From Bin87 sp965203195 (GTDB lineage Bacteria; Chloroflexota; Dehalococcoidia; Lucifugimonadales; UBA3495), in NCBI GenBank assembly GCA_965203195.1, contig OZ241860.1:992001-1056000 (forward strand): a DNA stretch of 64,000 nt, given 5' to 3'. Position 1 is the first letter of the stretch, and each line of letters opens with the position of its first letter. Made by a program: the position numbers and the translations under genes. Of the stretch, positions 34,336 through 42,812 are shown in pieces. The notes beneath the pieces are model-generated. The model saw only the letters and a list, made by a program, of their open reading frames with translations, made no database searches and had not been told where the DNA came from.

Positions 34336-35562
34336 TCAGCCGGTTAGCCGGTAGTGCATGGTTCCGACCGGCTCGGCCAGCCCCTTCAGCTCCAGCATCG
34401 TCAGCAGGCCGCTTACTTCGGAAATGGGGCGGTCGGCGGCGCGGGCAATGTCGTCAATGTGCGTTGGCTCGGCGGCAATGTGCCGGAGGATGGCGGCTTC
34501 ATCCGGGTCGGCGGTTTCGGGCGGGGCGGCGGGCGAAGCCGGACGCCATTCTACCGGGTCATTAACCACATTGGACGCTGCCGGGTCAAGCCCGTTGCGG
34601 CGATTATCGCCGGCATTCGCCGCCGTGCCGTCCCCGGCCAGGCCCAGGGACATTTGGCGATCCACGGTGTCCAGACCGATTTCGGTCAAAATGTCATTGA
34701 CTTCGCAAACGGATTTGGCGCCTTCCCGGATGAGGCGATTAGTGAGTTTGCTGGCGTCGGAATAGATGCTGCCGGGAACGCAGAAAACCTCCCGGTTCTG
34801 TTCCAGCGCATGATACACCGTCCAGCGGGTGCCGCTGGTTTCGTTGGCTTCGGTCACCAGCGTTCCCAGGGTCATCCCGCTGATGATGCGGTTGCGACGG
34901 GGAAAGTTGGCAGCTTCGGGGCGCACGCCCAGGGGGAACTCGCTGATCAGGGCGCCGCCTTCGTCCAGAATGCGCCGCGCCAGGTGGGTGTTCTCGCGGG
35001 GATAGACGGTATCCAGGCCGTTGCCCAGCACGGCAATGGTGCGCCCGCCGGCGTCCAGAGCAGCCTGGTGCGCGCGGGCGTCTATGCCCAGTGCCAGGCC
35101 GCTGACTACGGTGACGCCGCTGGTGGCGAGGGCGGCGGAGAGATCGGCGGTGGCGCGGTAGCCATAACTGGTAGGCCGCCGGGTGCCGACGACCGCCACG
35201 GCGGTTTCATCGGCGGGCAGCAATGTCCCCCGTATGTAGAGGATGGGCGGCGCATCGGCGGTTTCCCTGAGCCGGGGCGGATAGCCGTGGTCATGCCAGG
35301 TGAGCGCGGCCAGGCCGGCGTCGGCCAGCCGCTGCCGCTCCTGTTGGGGATTGATGCGGTCGCGGGCGTCGACAATGGCCTGGGCTACGGCGCGCCCGAT
35401 GCCGGCCGCGCGCAGTTCGCGCCCGGGGGCGTGCCAGGCCCGCGTCAGATCCCCGCTAAAGTGGGATTCCAGCATACGGAAACGCGCGGCGCCCAGGCGC
35501 GGCACCTGGCTCAACGCCAGCCAATAGGCCAAAGTATCGCTATCGTTAACGGCAGTAGTCAC
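34336..35562 (-). CDS. dprA: DNA-processing protein DprA
   Basis: A 408-residue protein that protects and loads RecA on incoming single-stranded DNA. An N-terminal helical domain is followed by the Rossmann core with VAVVGTRRPTSYGY, VVSGLALGIDARAHQAAL, GNGLDTVYPRENTHL, SEFPLGVRPEAANFPRRNRIISGM. A C-terminal winged-helix (DDIARAADRPISEVSGLLTMLELKGLA) completes it. The GTG at 35562 is chosen. The frame runs upstream, but that part is a non-coding repeat. A TATGAT (minus strand, 35580-35575) lies only 12 bases before the GTG, so the message may be nearly leaderless. Confidence 0.9.
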   Translation of the reverse strand: MTTAVNDSDTLAYWLALSQVPRLGAARFRMLESHFSGDLTRAWHAPGRELRAAGIGRAVAQAIVDARDRINPQQERQRLADAGLAALTWHDHGYPPRLRETADAPPILYIRGTLLPADETAVAVVGTRRPTSYGYRATADLSAALATSGVTVVSGLALGIDARAHQAALDAGGRTIAVLGNGLDTVYPRENTHLARRILDEGGALISEFPLGVRPEAANFPRRNRIISGMTLGTLVTEANETSGTRWTVYHALEQNREVFCVPGSIYSDASKLTNRLIREGAKSVCEVNDILTEIGLDTVDRQMSLGLAGDGTAANAGDNRRNGLDPAASNVVNDPVEWRPASPAAPPETADPDEAAILRHIAAEPTHIDDIARAADRPISEVSGLLTMLELKGLAEPVGTMHYRLTG

Positions 35563-35626
35563 GAGGGTCAGTCTATCATAGCGCTGATTTCGCCAACAAC
35601 GGGCGATGCAATTCTTTCTGCGGTGG

Positions 35627-35853
35627 CGGCAAAGGGCTAGGCCGTTTTCCTGCGGGCCGGCCCGCTCGAATTTCCCCCGGTGTGGGCGTGAATAGCTTGG
35701 TTGATTCGTTTGGCGGACAGGATTGTCCGGTTGGGTCGACACGAAAGCGAAGCCGGTTGCCGCCGCGATGCCCGTCGTACGCCAGGCGGTGTGGCGGTGG
35801 CCGCCGGTGTAGCACTCTAGAAAGCTGCCGGCTGCCGGGACTGCTTTACCCGC
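35627..35853 (-). repeat. Dispersed non-coding repeat, copy 1
   Basis: Read on the minus strand, this stretch aligns along its length with 62710-63006 on the plus strand. Shared blocks include GGGTAAAGCAG, AGCTTTCTAG, GCTACACCGG, GGCGTACGACGGGCA, ACCCAACCGGACA, ACACCGGGGGAAA and GGCCGGCCCGC. Reading frames are not conserved between copies (single-base indels, an in-frame TGA), so it is not a gene. It lies just upstream of dprA. The remaining bases up to 36053 hold nothing that I recognise. Confidence 0.75.
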
Positions 35854-36053
35854 TTTTGAGGGTAGCGCCGGAATGGGCCGGCTGGCAACGGGGCAAGTGT
35901 CATCAGATTTTAGGCGGCGGCAGTTCGGCGGCCGGCAGCCCGGCGGTTGGCAGTCGGAAGTTGGCATTGTGGTATGGGCGCAGTGCCTGCCGGCGCCCGG
36001 GGGCAGCGCCCGGCGCGGATTGCAGGCGCGCCGCCGCAATAACAGGAATAGGC

Positions 36054-36141
36054 GGGCATACCCGCAGCGGACGGAGGGAGCCCCGGTCCAGCGCCAGCGC
36101 GTGTACGGGATGTGGGCATACCCGCAGCGGACGGAGGGAGC
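36054..36141. repeat. Two 28-bp direct repeats separated by 32 bp
   Basis: A 28-base segment that starts GGGCATACCCGCAGCGG occurs at 36054-36081 and, unchanged, at 36114-36141. The spacing is CRISPR-like, but only two copies exist and no cas gene is near. The repeat starts with a small hairpin GGG-CATA-CCC. It sits directly upstream of the promoter of the GMC gene. Confidence 0.8.
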
Positions 36142-36143
36142 GC

Positions 36144-36172
36144 TTGCCCCGCGCCGGGCAGTGGGCTAGTAT
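36144..36172 (+). promoter_or_regulatory. Promoter TTGCCC-17-TAGTAT
   Basis: A -35 TTGCCC (36144-36149) and a -10 TAGTAT (36167-36172) with a 17-bp spacer, about 38 bases before the ATG at 36211. The -35 starts three bases after the second 28-bp repeat, so that repeat could be an operator. Confidence 0.5.
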
Positions 36173-36210
36173 TATGTCGCCTGACAATTCTGCAACGCGC
36201 GGAGGTTCTG

Positions 36211-37755
36211 ATGCGATACGATTACATCGTCGTTGGCGCCGGGTCGGCCGGGGCGACTATCGCCACGCGCCTGTCGGAGGACGCCGACAAAAGCGTGCTG
36301 CTGCTGGAAGCCGGCCCGGATTACCCCGATTTCAACCATCTGCCCGACGACCTGAAACTGGGCAACAATGTATTTTTCTCCGCCTACGGCCCCCACAGCT
36401 GGGCCTACCGCGCGCGGGTGACGGCGCAGCAGACCGACCTGGTCATCCCGCGCGGCAAGGCCACGGGCGGGTCGTCGGCCATCAATGGGCAGGTGCTGTA
36501 CCGGGGCATCCCGGAGGACTATGACCGCTGGGCGGAGTGGGGCAACGCGGAATGGGGCTATACCGGCGTGCTGCCCTTTTTCCGCCGTATGGAAAATGAC
36601 CACGATTTCCAGGACGACTGGCACGGCACCGAAGGCCCGATTCCCGTGCGACGCTACCGTCCCGACGAGTGGCTGCCCCATTCCACCGCTTTCAAGGCCG
36701 CCTGTCTGTCCCTGGGTTTCAACGACGACCCGGACCAGAACCACCCCGAGTCCACCGGCGTATCGCCCCGCGCCCGCAACACCCTGGACGGCGTGCGCAT
36801 CAGCACGGCGCTGGCGTATCTGAACCTGGCGCGGCACCGCCTCAACTTTACCCTGCGGGCGAATGTGCCAGCGTGCCGGGTGGTGTTTGACGGCAAGCGC
36901 GCGGTGGGCGTGGAGGTGACCAGCGGCGGCGAGCGGTTCATCGTTGAGGGGGGCGAGATTATCGTCAGCAGCGGCGCCGTGGCTTCGCCGCAGTTGCTGC
37001 TGCTCTCCGGCGTGGGGCCTGCGGAGCATCTGCGGGAAATGGGGATTCCGGTGGCGCACGACCTGCCGGGCGTGGGGCAGAACCTGCGTGACCATCCCTC
37101 CGCGTGCGTGCTGTTCCGGGCCGCCGGGGAACGCCCCGACGTCCAGGCGGCGGCCATACAGGTGGGGCTGCGCTACACCGTGGCGGATTCTTATCTCCGC
37201 AACGATATGCAGATCACGCCCCTGCTGATGACTTCCGAACACCGGCCGGCGCAGGTAGTCATCAACGACGAGGAGAATTACATCGGCATCAGCGCCAGCC
37301 TGCAACTGGCCCTGGGCCAGGGCGAGCTGCGCCTGAAGTCCAGCGACCCGCTGGATTACCCCTATCTGGACTACAACTACTACCAGGAACCCTTTGACCT
37401 GGAGCGGATGCGAAAGGCCATTCGCACCTGTGTTGAGATTGGGGAGCATCCTTCCTACCGGGAAATCCTGCTGGAGCGGGTGAACCCGGTGGACGGCGAC
37501 CTGGCCTCGGACGATGCGCTGAACGACTGGCTGCTGCGGAACTCGGGCACATCGCATCATATCTCCGGCACCTGCAAAATGGGGCCGGCCGGGGACGGGA
37601 TGGCGGTAGTGGACCAGCAGGGCCGGGTGCACGGGCTGGAGGGCATCCGCGTGGCGGACGCCTCCATTATGCCGGACTGCATCCGCGCCAATACCAACGC
37701 CACCACGATTATGATTGGCGAGAAAATCGCCGATTACATCCGCAGCGGGCGATAG
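36211..37755 (+). CDS. GMC family FAD-dependent oxidoreductase
   Basis: A 514-residue enzyme. The FAD dinucleotide motif YIVVGAGSAGATIATRLSE opens it. GKATGGSSAINGQVLYRG is GMC signature 1 and SSGAVASPQLLLLSGVGP is signature 2. The C-terminal catalytic His-Asn type region is GTSHHISGTCKMG and NTNATTIMIGEKIAD. Such enzymes oxidise alcohols such as choline, glucose, PEG or aryl alcohols; the substrate is not predictable. GGAGG at 36201-36205 fixes the ATG. It is a single gene with a terminator-like hairpin behind it. Confidence 0.9.
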   Translation: MRYDYIVVGAGSAGATIATRLSEDADKSVLLLEAGPDYPDFNHLPDDLKLGNNVFFSAYGPHSWAYRARVTAQQTDLVIPRGKATGGSSAINGQVLYRGIPEDYDRWAEWGNAEWGYTGVLPFFRRMENDHDFQDDWHGTEGPIPVRRYRPDEWLPHSTAFKAACLSLGFNDDPDQNHPESTGVSPRARNTLDGVRISTALAYLNLARHRLNFTLRANVPACRVVFDGKRAVGVEVTSGGERFIVEGGEIIVSSGAVASPQLLLLSGVGPAEHLREMGIPVAHDLPGVGQNLRDHPSACVLFRAAGERPDVQAAAIQVGLRYTVADSYLRNDMQITPLLMTSEHRPAQVVINDEENYIGISASLQLALGQGELRLKSSDPLDYPYLDYNYYQEPFDLERMRKAIRTCVEIGEHPSYREILLERVNPVDGDLASDDALNDWLLRNSGTSHHISGTCKMGPAGDGMAVVDQQGRVHGLEGIRVADASIMPDCIRANTNATTIMIGEKIADYIRSGR

Positions 37756-37760
37756 TGGAG

Positions 37761-37794
37761 CGGCGCCGGCAGACGGCCCTGTCTGCCGCCGCCG
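37761..37794. terminator. Hairpin between convergent genes
   Basis: CGGCGCCGGCAGAC pairs with GTCTGCCGCCGCCG (one mismatch) around a six-base loop, six bases after the GMC stop and 12 before the stop of the convergent gene. No T-tract on either side. It probably serves both genes. Confidence 0.6.
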
Positions 37795-37806
37795 ATACAC
37801 TCGCCA

Positions 37807-38727
37807 TCACTCCGGGATGATGATAACGGCGACGGAGTTCCGGTCGGCGTAGAGCCGGGCCTCGTCGGGTATGGCCGTTCCGATGACGGCCGGTCTGACG
37901 GCGACGGGCGCGGCGCTGGCCCGGGCCAGGGCGCCGGCGCGTTCCCGGGCGCGATTGATGTCGTTTTCGTCGATGGCAAGGGATACTTCGACCACGGCGT
38001 AGGCCGGTTCGTCGCCGGCGTCGGTAAGGCTGCCGGCCAGGATGAGGTCGGCCAGTTCCAGGTCATCGGCCTGTTCCAGGGTAACCCGGTTTGCGGCTAC
38101 GGCGTCGTCCATCAGGTTGGGGATAATGTTGTTGTCGGGGACGGTGATGGCCTGGACGACAGTGGCGTGGAACAGGTTCAACCAGCGGGCGGCGGCGCGC
38201 CGGGCCCGCCGCGCCGCGCGCCTCTCGTACTCGGTGCCGCGCAGGTTATTCAGGTGGCCCTCCATCCGGTCCTGCCGCCGTTCCATGCGGGCGAAGGCGT
38301 CTTTCATCTCCTCCTGGTTGGCCTTCATCTCCTCCTGGTTGGCCTTCATCTCCTCCTGGTTGGCTTCCATCCGGTCCTGTCGGGCTTCCATCCGGTCCTG
38401 TCGGGCTTCCATCCGGTCCTGTCGGGCTTCCATCTGCTCCTGCCGGGCTTCCATCTGCTCCTGCCGGGCTTCCATCCGGGCTTGCCCGGCCTTCAGCTCC
38501 TCCTGTCCGGCCTCCAGGCGGTCAAGGCGCGCGTTGGTGGCGAGCATATACTCGTGGACAACCTGCGCCAGGTTGGCCACGGTCTCCCGCAGCTCCCGGA
38601 CGGCGGCCGGCAGCTGCCGGAGCTCCTCGTCCAGGATATAGCGACGCATCGCCTCCCGGAGCTCCGGGTTCTGCTCCAGTATCCGCAGGATGTCCTGGAA
38701 TGAGTAGATGGGCGTGTCGACAGTCAT
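37807..38727 (-). CDS. Coiled-coil protein with PD-(D/E)XK-like C-terminal domain
   Basis: A 306-residue protein. Residues about 1-75 are a helical start (YSFQDILRILEQNPELREAMRRYI). Residues about 75-155 are an unbroken coiled coil of heptads such as EARQDRM, EARQEQM, EANQEEM and KANQEEM. After a basic stretch (YERRAARRARRAAARW) the C-terminal domain has ELADLILAG and YAVVEVSLAIDENDINRARERA, a D...ExV layout as in PD-(D/E)XK-fold proteins, although Ser replaces the usual Lys. Similar coiled-coil/nuclease-like proteins are common in filamentous bacteria and archaea; their role is unknown. GGAG precedes the ATG. Confidence 0.7.
   Translation of the reverse strand: MTVDTPIYSFQDILRILEQNPELREAMRRYILDEELRQLPAAVRELRETVANLAQVVHEYMLATNARLDRLEAGQEELKAGQARMEARQEQMEARQEQMEARQDRMEARQDRMEARQDRMEANQEEMKANQEEMKANQEEMKDAFARMERRQDRMEGHLNNLRGTEYERRAARRARRAAARWLNLFHATVVQAITVPDNNIIPNLMDDAVAANRVTLEQADDLELADLILAGSLTDAGDEPAYAVVEVSLAIDENDINRARERAGALARASAAPVAVRPAVIGTAIPDEARLYADRNSVAVIIIPE
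38300..38480. repeat. 21-bp minisatellite encoding heptads
   Basis: About eight 21-bp units in three sub-types (three NQEEM, three RQDRM, two RQEQM) lie in the coiled-coil part of the gene at 37807. Each unit is one heptad, so copy-number change lengthens or shortens the coil by one turn set without a frameshift. Confidence 0.85.
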
Positions 38728-38753
38728 CTCAAAGGCTCCGATGGCAGTACGCT

Positions 38754-38762
38754 ATTGTAGCA
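38754..38762 (-). promoter_or_regulatory. Extended -10 promoter
   Basis: On the minus strand TGCTACAAT, about 27 bases before the start at 38727. No good -35. Confidence 0.45.
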
Positions 38763-38780
38763 CAGTGCGCTGCCGGCGGG

Positions 38781-40622
38781 CTATCTTTCGCCCAGGGCGC
38801 GATCCAGGTTAAAGGCGGCGCTGATCAACGCCAGGTGGGTGAATGCCTGCGGAAAATTGCCCAGTCCTTCCCCGCTGGGCCCCGTTTCCTCTGCGTACAG
38901 CCCCAGGTGATTGGCGTAGCCCAGCATCTTTTCAAACATCAGGCGGGCTTGATCCAGCCGGCGCGGGTCGCCCCAGCCGGCGCGGGTCAGCGCTTCCACC
39001 AGCCAGAAAGTGCACATATTGAACGTGCCTTCATGCCCGGTCAGCCCATCGTGAAACTGCGTGGCGTTGTAGCGGTACACCAGGCTGTCCGACACCAGCC
39101 CGCCCTGGCGGGGGCTGCGATTGATGGCGTCAATGGTGCTCAACATCCGCGGGTCGGTGGGCGACATAAAGAACACCAGCGGCATAATCAGCGTTGAGGC
39201 GTCCAGGGAATCGCTGTCGTAGTGCTGGACGAAAGCGTTCAGCTCCCGGTTCCAGCCTTTGGTCTGGATTTCCTCGTAGATTTCGTCGCGGATCTGTATC
39301 CATTTGAAACGCTCCGAGGGAAAGCCGCGCGCATCGGCCAGACGGACGGCGCGGTCGAGCATCACCCAGCACATCAGCTTGGAATAGACAAAGTGCTGGC
39401 GGCCGCCCCGGGTTTCCCAGATGCCTTCGTCAGCCAGATGCCAATTGTCGCAAACCCAGTTCGTCATCCGCCGCAGTTTGCTCCAGAACTCGTGGGAAAT
39501 GGGTTCCCCGTAGCGGTTGAACAGGTACACCGAGTCCATCAGCTCGCCATAGATGTCCAGCTGTAGCTGGTCGTAGGCCCCGTTGCCGATGCGGACCGGG
39601 CGGGAACCCCGGTAGCCGTCCAGATGGTACAGGTTGATTTCGTCCAGCTCGCGCCGCCCGTCAATGCCGTACAGGATTTGCAGATTCTGCCAGTCCTCCC
39701 GCTCGTCAACTTGGGCTTCCAGCCAGTGCATAAAGCGGTTGGCTTCTTTGGTAAAGCCGATGCGTAGCAGCGCGTAGAGGGTAAAGGCAGCGTCCCGGAT
39801 CCAGGTATAGCGGTAGTCCCAGTTGCGCTCGCCCCCCAATTCCTCGGGCAGGCTGCAAGTAGGGGCGGCCACAATGGCGCCGGTAGGCTCATAGGTCAGC
39901 AACTTCAGCACCAGGGCGGAACGCTCCACCATTTCCCGCCACCGACCCCGGTAGGTGCACTGGCGCAGCCACCCCCGCCAGTAGGCCACGGTTTCCTCAA
40001 AGAGGGCTTCGCTTTCGGCGGGAGTAGGCGGGTGGTAATCGGAGGTGTCGTCGCCCAGCATTCCCACGGAAACGGTGACGGAGTCGCCTTCGGACAGGGC
40101 GAAAGCGCCCACCACGCCGTTGCCTGTGACGTCTTTCTCCAGCAAGATGCGGGTGGAGAGTTGCAGCCCCAGCCGGTCGGATATAAAGGCGGCGCCGTTT
40201 TCGTTGAGCTCAACGCGATGTTCGTCGCGTGCGTAATTGAAGGCTGGATAGCATTCCAGGATGAACGGCACTACGCCGCGCACGCAGTTGACCCGGCGGA
40301 TTAGTTCGGTATGCTCGTGCGGGTTCTGTTCGGTGGGAACCGGCATAAAGTCGATAACCTCCGCAACCCCGTTGGGGGCCAGGAACCGCGTGACCAGCAC
40401 ATTGGTGGCCGGCCAATAGACCTGCTTTTGCACCGGAGGATCTTCCAGCATCGGGGCGATTTTAAAGTAGCCCCCCTTCTTGTCGTCCAGAATGCCGGCG
40501 AACACGCTGGGCGAGTCAAAATTCGGGCAGCAGAACCAGTCCACCGACCCGTTGACCCCAATCAGCGCGCAAGTCCGCATATTGCCGACGATGCCGTAGT
40601 CCTCAATGGGTAGGTAAGCCAT
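38781..40622 (-). CDS. Glycoside hydrolase family 15 protein
   Basis: A 613-residue protein of the glucoamylase/trehalase family. The N-terminal beta-sandwich starts MAYLPIEDYGIVGNMRTCALIG and VDWFCCPNFDSPSVFAGILD. The (alpha/alpha)6 barrel follows, with GERNWDYRYTWIRDAAFTLYAL, ILYGIDG and the closing GHEGTFNMCTFWLVEALTRAG, which carries a likely catalytic Glu. No signal peptide, so it is intracellular: alpha-glucan or trehalose hydrolysis is likely. AGGTGG sets the ATG at 40622. The frame extends further upstream, but that part is Arg/Pro-rich and not conserved-looking. Confidence 0.9.
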   Translation of the reverse strand: MAYLPIEDYGIVGNMRTCALIGVNGSVDWFCCPNFDSPSVFAGILDDKKGGYFKIAPMLEDPPVQKQVYWPATNVLVTRFLAPNGVAEVIDFMPVPTEQNPHEHTELIRRVNCVRGVVPFILECYPAFNYARDEHRVELNENGAAFISDRLGLQLSTRILLEKDVTGNGVVGAFALSEGDSVTVSVGMLGDDTSDYHPPTPAESEALFEETVAYWRGWLRQCTYRGRWREMVERSALVLKLLTYEPTGAIVAAPTCSLPEELGGERNWDYRYTWIRDAAFTLYALLRIGFTKEANRFMHWLEAQVDEREDWQNLQILYGIDGRRELDEINLYHLDGYRGSRPVRIGNGAYDQLQLDIYGELMDSVYLFNRYGEPISHEFWSKLRRMTNWVCDNWHLADEGIWETRGGRQHFVYSKLMCWVMLDRAVRLADARGFPSERFKWIQIRDEIYEEIQTKGWNRELNAFVQHYDSDSLDASTLIMPLVFFMSPTDPRMLSTIDAINRSPRQGGLVSDSLVYRYNATQFHDGLTGHEGTFNMCTFWLVEALTRAGWGDPRRLDQARLMFEKMLGYANHLGLYAEETGPSGEGLGNFPQAFTHLALISAAFNLDRALGER

Positions 40623-40927
40623 TTCGCCACCTGCAAGCGTGGTCGTTTCGGAGGTTTGACCCGGCGGGGGTTGTGACCCGGGACGGAAGGGAAGGGAACG
40701 ATAGCGGCGCTTCCAACCGGGCGTTCTGCCTTTTCGTCTCTGCGCCGCCGGCCGGAGCGTCTGTAAAGCGTACCCGGGTTCGGGCTTGCGCCGCAGAAAC
40801 GGGATGCCGGCCGCGCGGTTCGCCGGAAAAGAGCGGCGGCCGGAAATGACGGAGCGGGAACGGGAGCGGGCCGGTTGGCGCGGCTGTGCCGCCCCCGCCG
40901 GCGGGAGCGGCGGGCCAACCCGGTTGG

Positions 40928-41536
40928 CTACGGCGGCCGGTCCAGGGAGGCTACGCTGAAAATCACGCGGAAAGGGTTGCAAAATATAACCACGCTCTGC
41001 GCCCGGGACAAGTCAAAGCCCGCCTCAATTTCGTAATTCTGCGCCCCAACATTCCCCTTCAGCCTGCCCAGCTCAACATAGCCGGCCGCGTTCAAATCGG
41101 AGTACCCCTCCGGGTTGGGCGCATTGGCCAGCAGCACCCGCAGGTCGGGGCCGTTGGTCACCCGGAAAGTGTCCAGCCGCAGGGTGTACTCCCCGTCCGC
41201 CACTTCGTAAATGGTGGCCGTGCCGGAACCCCGGTGAAAAGCGTCCGCGCCCCGAAAATCCCCGGTCAGGCGTGCCGTAACGGAACCCGTCTGGCCCGCC
41301 GGCATCGCATCCACTTCCAGTTTATCCGCCTCGGAAGCGGCGTCCGACATCAGCAGTTCCACCTGCTCCATCGTCATCCCGTCGGGTATGACGGCGTTGG
41401 CGGCGTGGGGGAAAGGCGGCGCTTCGTTCACCTCCGTGTCGGAAAACAGGGGGGCTAACAGCCACCACGCCAGCCAGACCACGGGAATGATGGCGAGAAC
41501 GACCACGCCGGCGATAATGTAGCGGAGCATAGGCAT
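40928..41536 (-). CDS. Membrane-anchored DM13-domain protein
   Basis: A 202-residue protein. Residues 4-30 (LRYIIAGVVVLAIIPVVWLAWWLL) form one membrane anchor. The exported part contains a DM13 domain: GDFRGADAFHRGSGTATIYE, LRLDTFRVTNGPDLRVLLA and VELGRLKGNVGAQNYEIE. DM13 domains are thought to take part in redox at the cell surface; a conserved Cys occurs late (VIFCNP). Start ambiguous between two Mets at 41536 and 41530. No strong SD. Confidence 0.75.
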   Translation of the reverse strand: MPMLRYIIAGVVVLAIIPVVWLAWWLLAPLFSDTEVNEAPPFPHAANAVIPDGMTMEQVELLMSDAASEADKLEVDAMPAGQTGSVTARLTGDFRGADAFHRGSGTATIYEVADGEYTLRLDTFRVTNGPDLRVLLANAPNPEGYSDLNAAGYVELGRLKGNVGAQNYEIEAGFDLSRAQSVVIFCNPFRVIFSVASLDRPP

Positions 41537-41583
41537 TCGGGGTAGAGACTATGACGGGTATGATCCCGGCCGGCGCGCCGCCG

Positions 41584-42423
41584 TTAGGGCCTGCCTTCCC
41601 GGAGACGGGCCAGGGCGTTGCGGACGGTATCCGCATCGGCGGCGTTGGGCGCCGCGTCAATATAGGCCGCGAAATCCGCGGCCGAGGCCCGGTGGTTGCC
41701 CGCCTTGAGGTGCACCACCCCCCGGTCCCGATGCTCCTCGGGCCGGTCGGGCAACACTGCCATCAGCGCCCCGATGGCGGTAATGCAGCGCTCGTATTCC
41801 TCCCGCTCCCAGTAAATAGCCTTCAGGTTGCGGAGAATGCGGGCCAGGATTTCCCGGGGCGTTACGGGTTCCAGGTGGTGGGGTTCCAGCCGGGCGCTTT
41901 CGCCGGCCGTCTGCCGCAGCAAGGCCAGGCATTCCTCGCGGTTGAGCAGCCGGCCGCCGTTGAAAGCGTCCACAAAAAAGTCGCTTTCGTCCTGGTGCCG
42001 GATGAGAAAATGCCCCGGCATCCCGATGCCCAGCACGGGTATGCCGGCGCGCCGTCCTACTTCCATGCACAGCAGCGACAGCGTAATGGGAATGCCCAGC
42101 TTCCGCTCCAGCATCAGATGCAGGTAGGAATTGCGCGGGTCATAGTAGTTGTCCCGGTCGCCGGCAATGCCAATCAGCCCGAACAGCAGGTCGGTTATGG
42201 CGTTGAGCTGTTGCAGTGGCGTGGCCGCCGACGGCATCGTCCGCCGGGCGGCTTCCGCCATCCGGGTCAGGTTGGCGCGCACGCCGTCGATGTCCACATT
42301 GGGGTCGTCGGTGGCGGCAATCAGCAGCGCCCCCAGGGCCAGGTCAAAGCCGCCGCCAACGGCATCGGCGTCGCCCGATTCCAGGAGACTGCGCAACTGT
42401 AGGATGGCGTCGTCGGCAAACAT
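41584..42423 (-). CDS. SirB1-like protein, transglutaminase fold plus TPR
   Basis: A 279-residue protein. The central part LLFGLIGIAGDRDNYYDPRNSYLHLMLERKLGIPITLSLLCMEVGRRAG and IGMPGHFLIRH matches the SirB1 N-terminal domain, a transglutaminase-like fold. The C-terminal part (ILRNLKAIYWEREEYERCITAI and later ADFAAYIDAAPNAADADTVRNAL) forms tetratricopeptide helices. Family function is not settled. It starts 20 bases after the small zinc-ribbon gene on the same strand, so the two may be co-transcribed. Confidence 0.8.
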   Translation of the reverse strand: MFADDAILQLRSLLESGDADAVGGGFDLALGALLIAATDDPNVDIDGVRANLTRMAEAARRTMPSAATPLQQLNAITDLLFGLIGIAGDRDNYYDPRNSYLHLMLERKLGIPITLSLLCMEVGRRAGIPVLGIGMPGHFLIRHQDESDFFVDAFNGGRLLNREECLALLRQTAGESARLEPHHLEPVTPREILARILRNLKAIYWEREEYERCITAIGALMAVLPDRPEEHRDRGVVHLKAGNHRASAADFAAYIDAAPNAADADTVRNALARLREGRP

Positions 42424-42443
42424 AGGGGCAGGCTCCGGCGGTG

Positions 42444-42749
42444 TTAATCGGTTGCGGCGGGATGGGCGCTGCCGGCGTGTCCGGCGCTTCCAGTGCTGCG
42501 GCGCCGCCGGAATTCGGCGGCGCTCACGTCGGCCACCGGCGGGTTGGCCGGGTAGGCCGCCTGCTCGGCCGCAATAGCCGCCTCCCGGCCCGCGATTTCC
42601 CGCACTTCCGGCGCCTCGGCGCCGCAGCTTTCACACCAGATCGGCTCCGCCGCCATCAGACGCATATTGTCCTTCTTGACGGTTATCACGCCCACTTCGT
42701 GGCGGCAGCGGGCGCAACGCCGGACGATGGTGACTTCAGTAATGGACAT
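42444..42749 (-). CDS. Small zinc-ribbon protein
   Basis: A 101-residue protein. Two CxxC pairs (RRCARCRHEVGV and WCESCGAEAPEV) spaced by about 27 residues form a likely zinc ribbon. The rest is Ala-rich and low-complexity. I prefer the ATG at 42749 because GAGGA is then nine bases away; the ATG at 42758 would touch the SD. Role unknown; DNA, RNA or protein binding is possible. Confidence 0.65.
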   Translation of the reverse strand: MSITEVTIVRRCARCRHEVGVITVKKDNMRLMAAEPIWCESCGAEAPEVREIAGREAAIAAEQAAYPANPPVADVSAAEFRRRRSTGSAGHAGSAHPAATD

Positions 42750-42812
42750 TTTGGGCATTCCTCAAAAATACCGGCGTAGCCCGAAAGAGCGCGGCCCGAA
42801 GGAAAGAAGGAT

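Noticed and set aside
35563..36039. N-terminal extension of dprA in the same frame
   Set aside because: The extension lies over the dispersed repeat, whose frame is broken in the other copy; the GTG at 35562 matches the family start.
36054..36141. CRISPR array
   Set aside because: Only two repeats, no cas genes in the window and a promoter starts right after the second copy; listed as a direct repeat instead.
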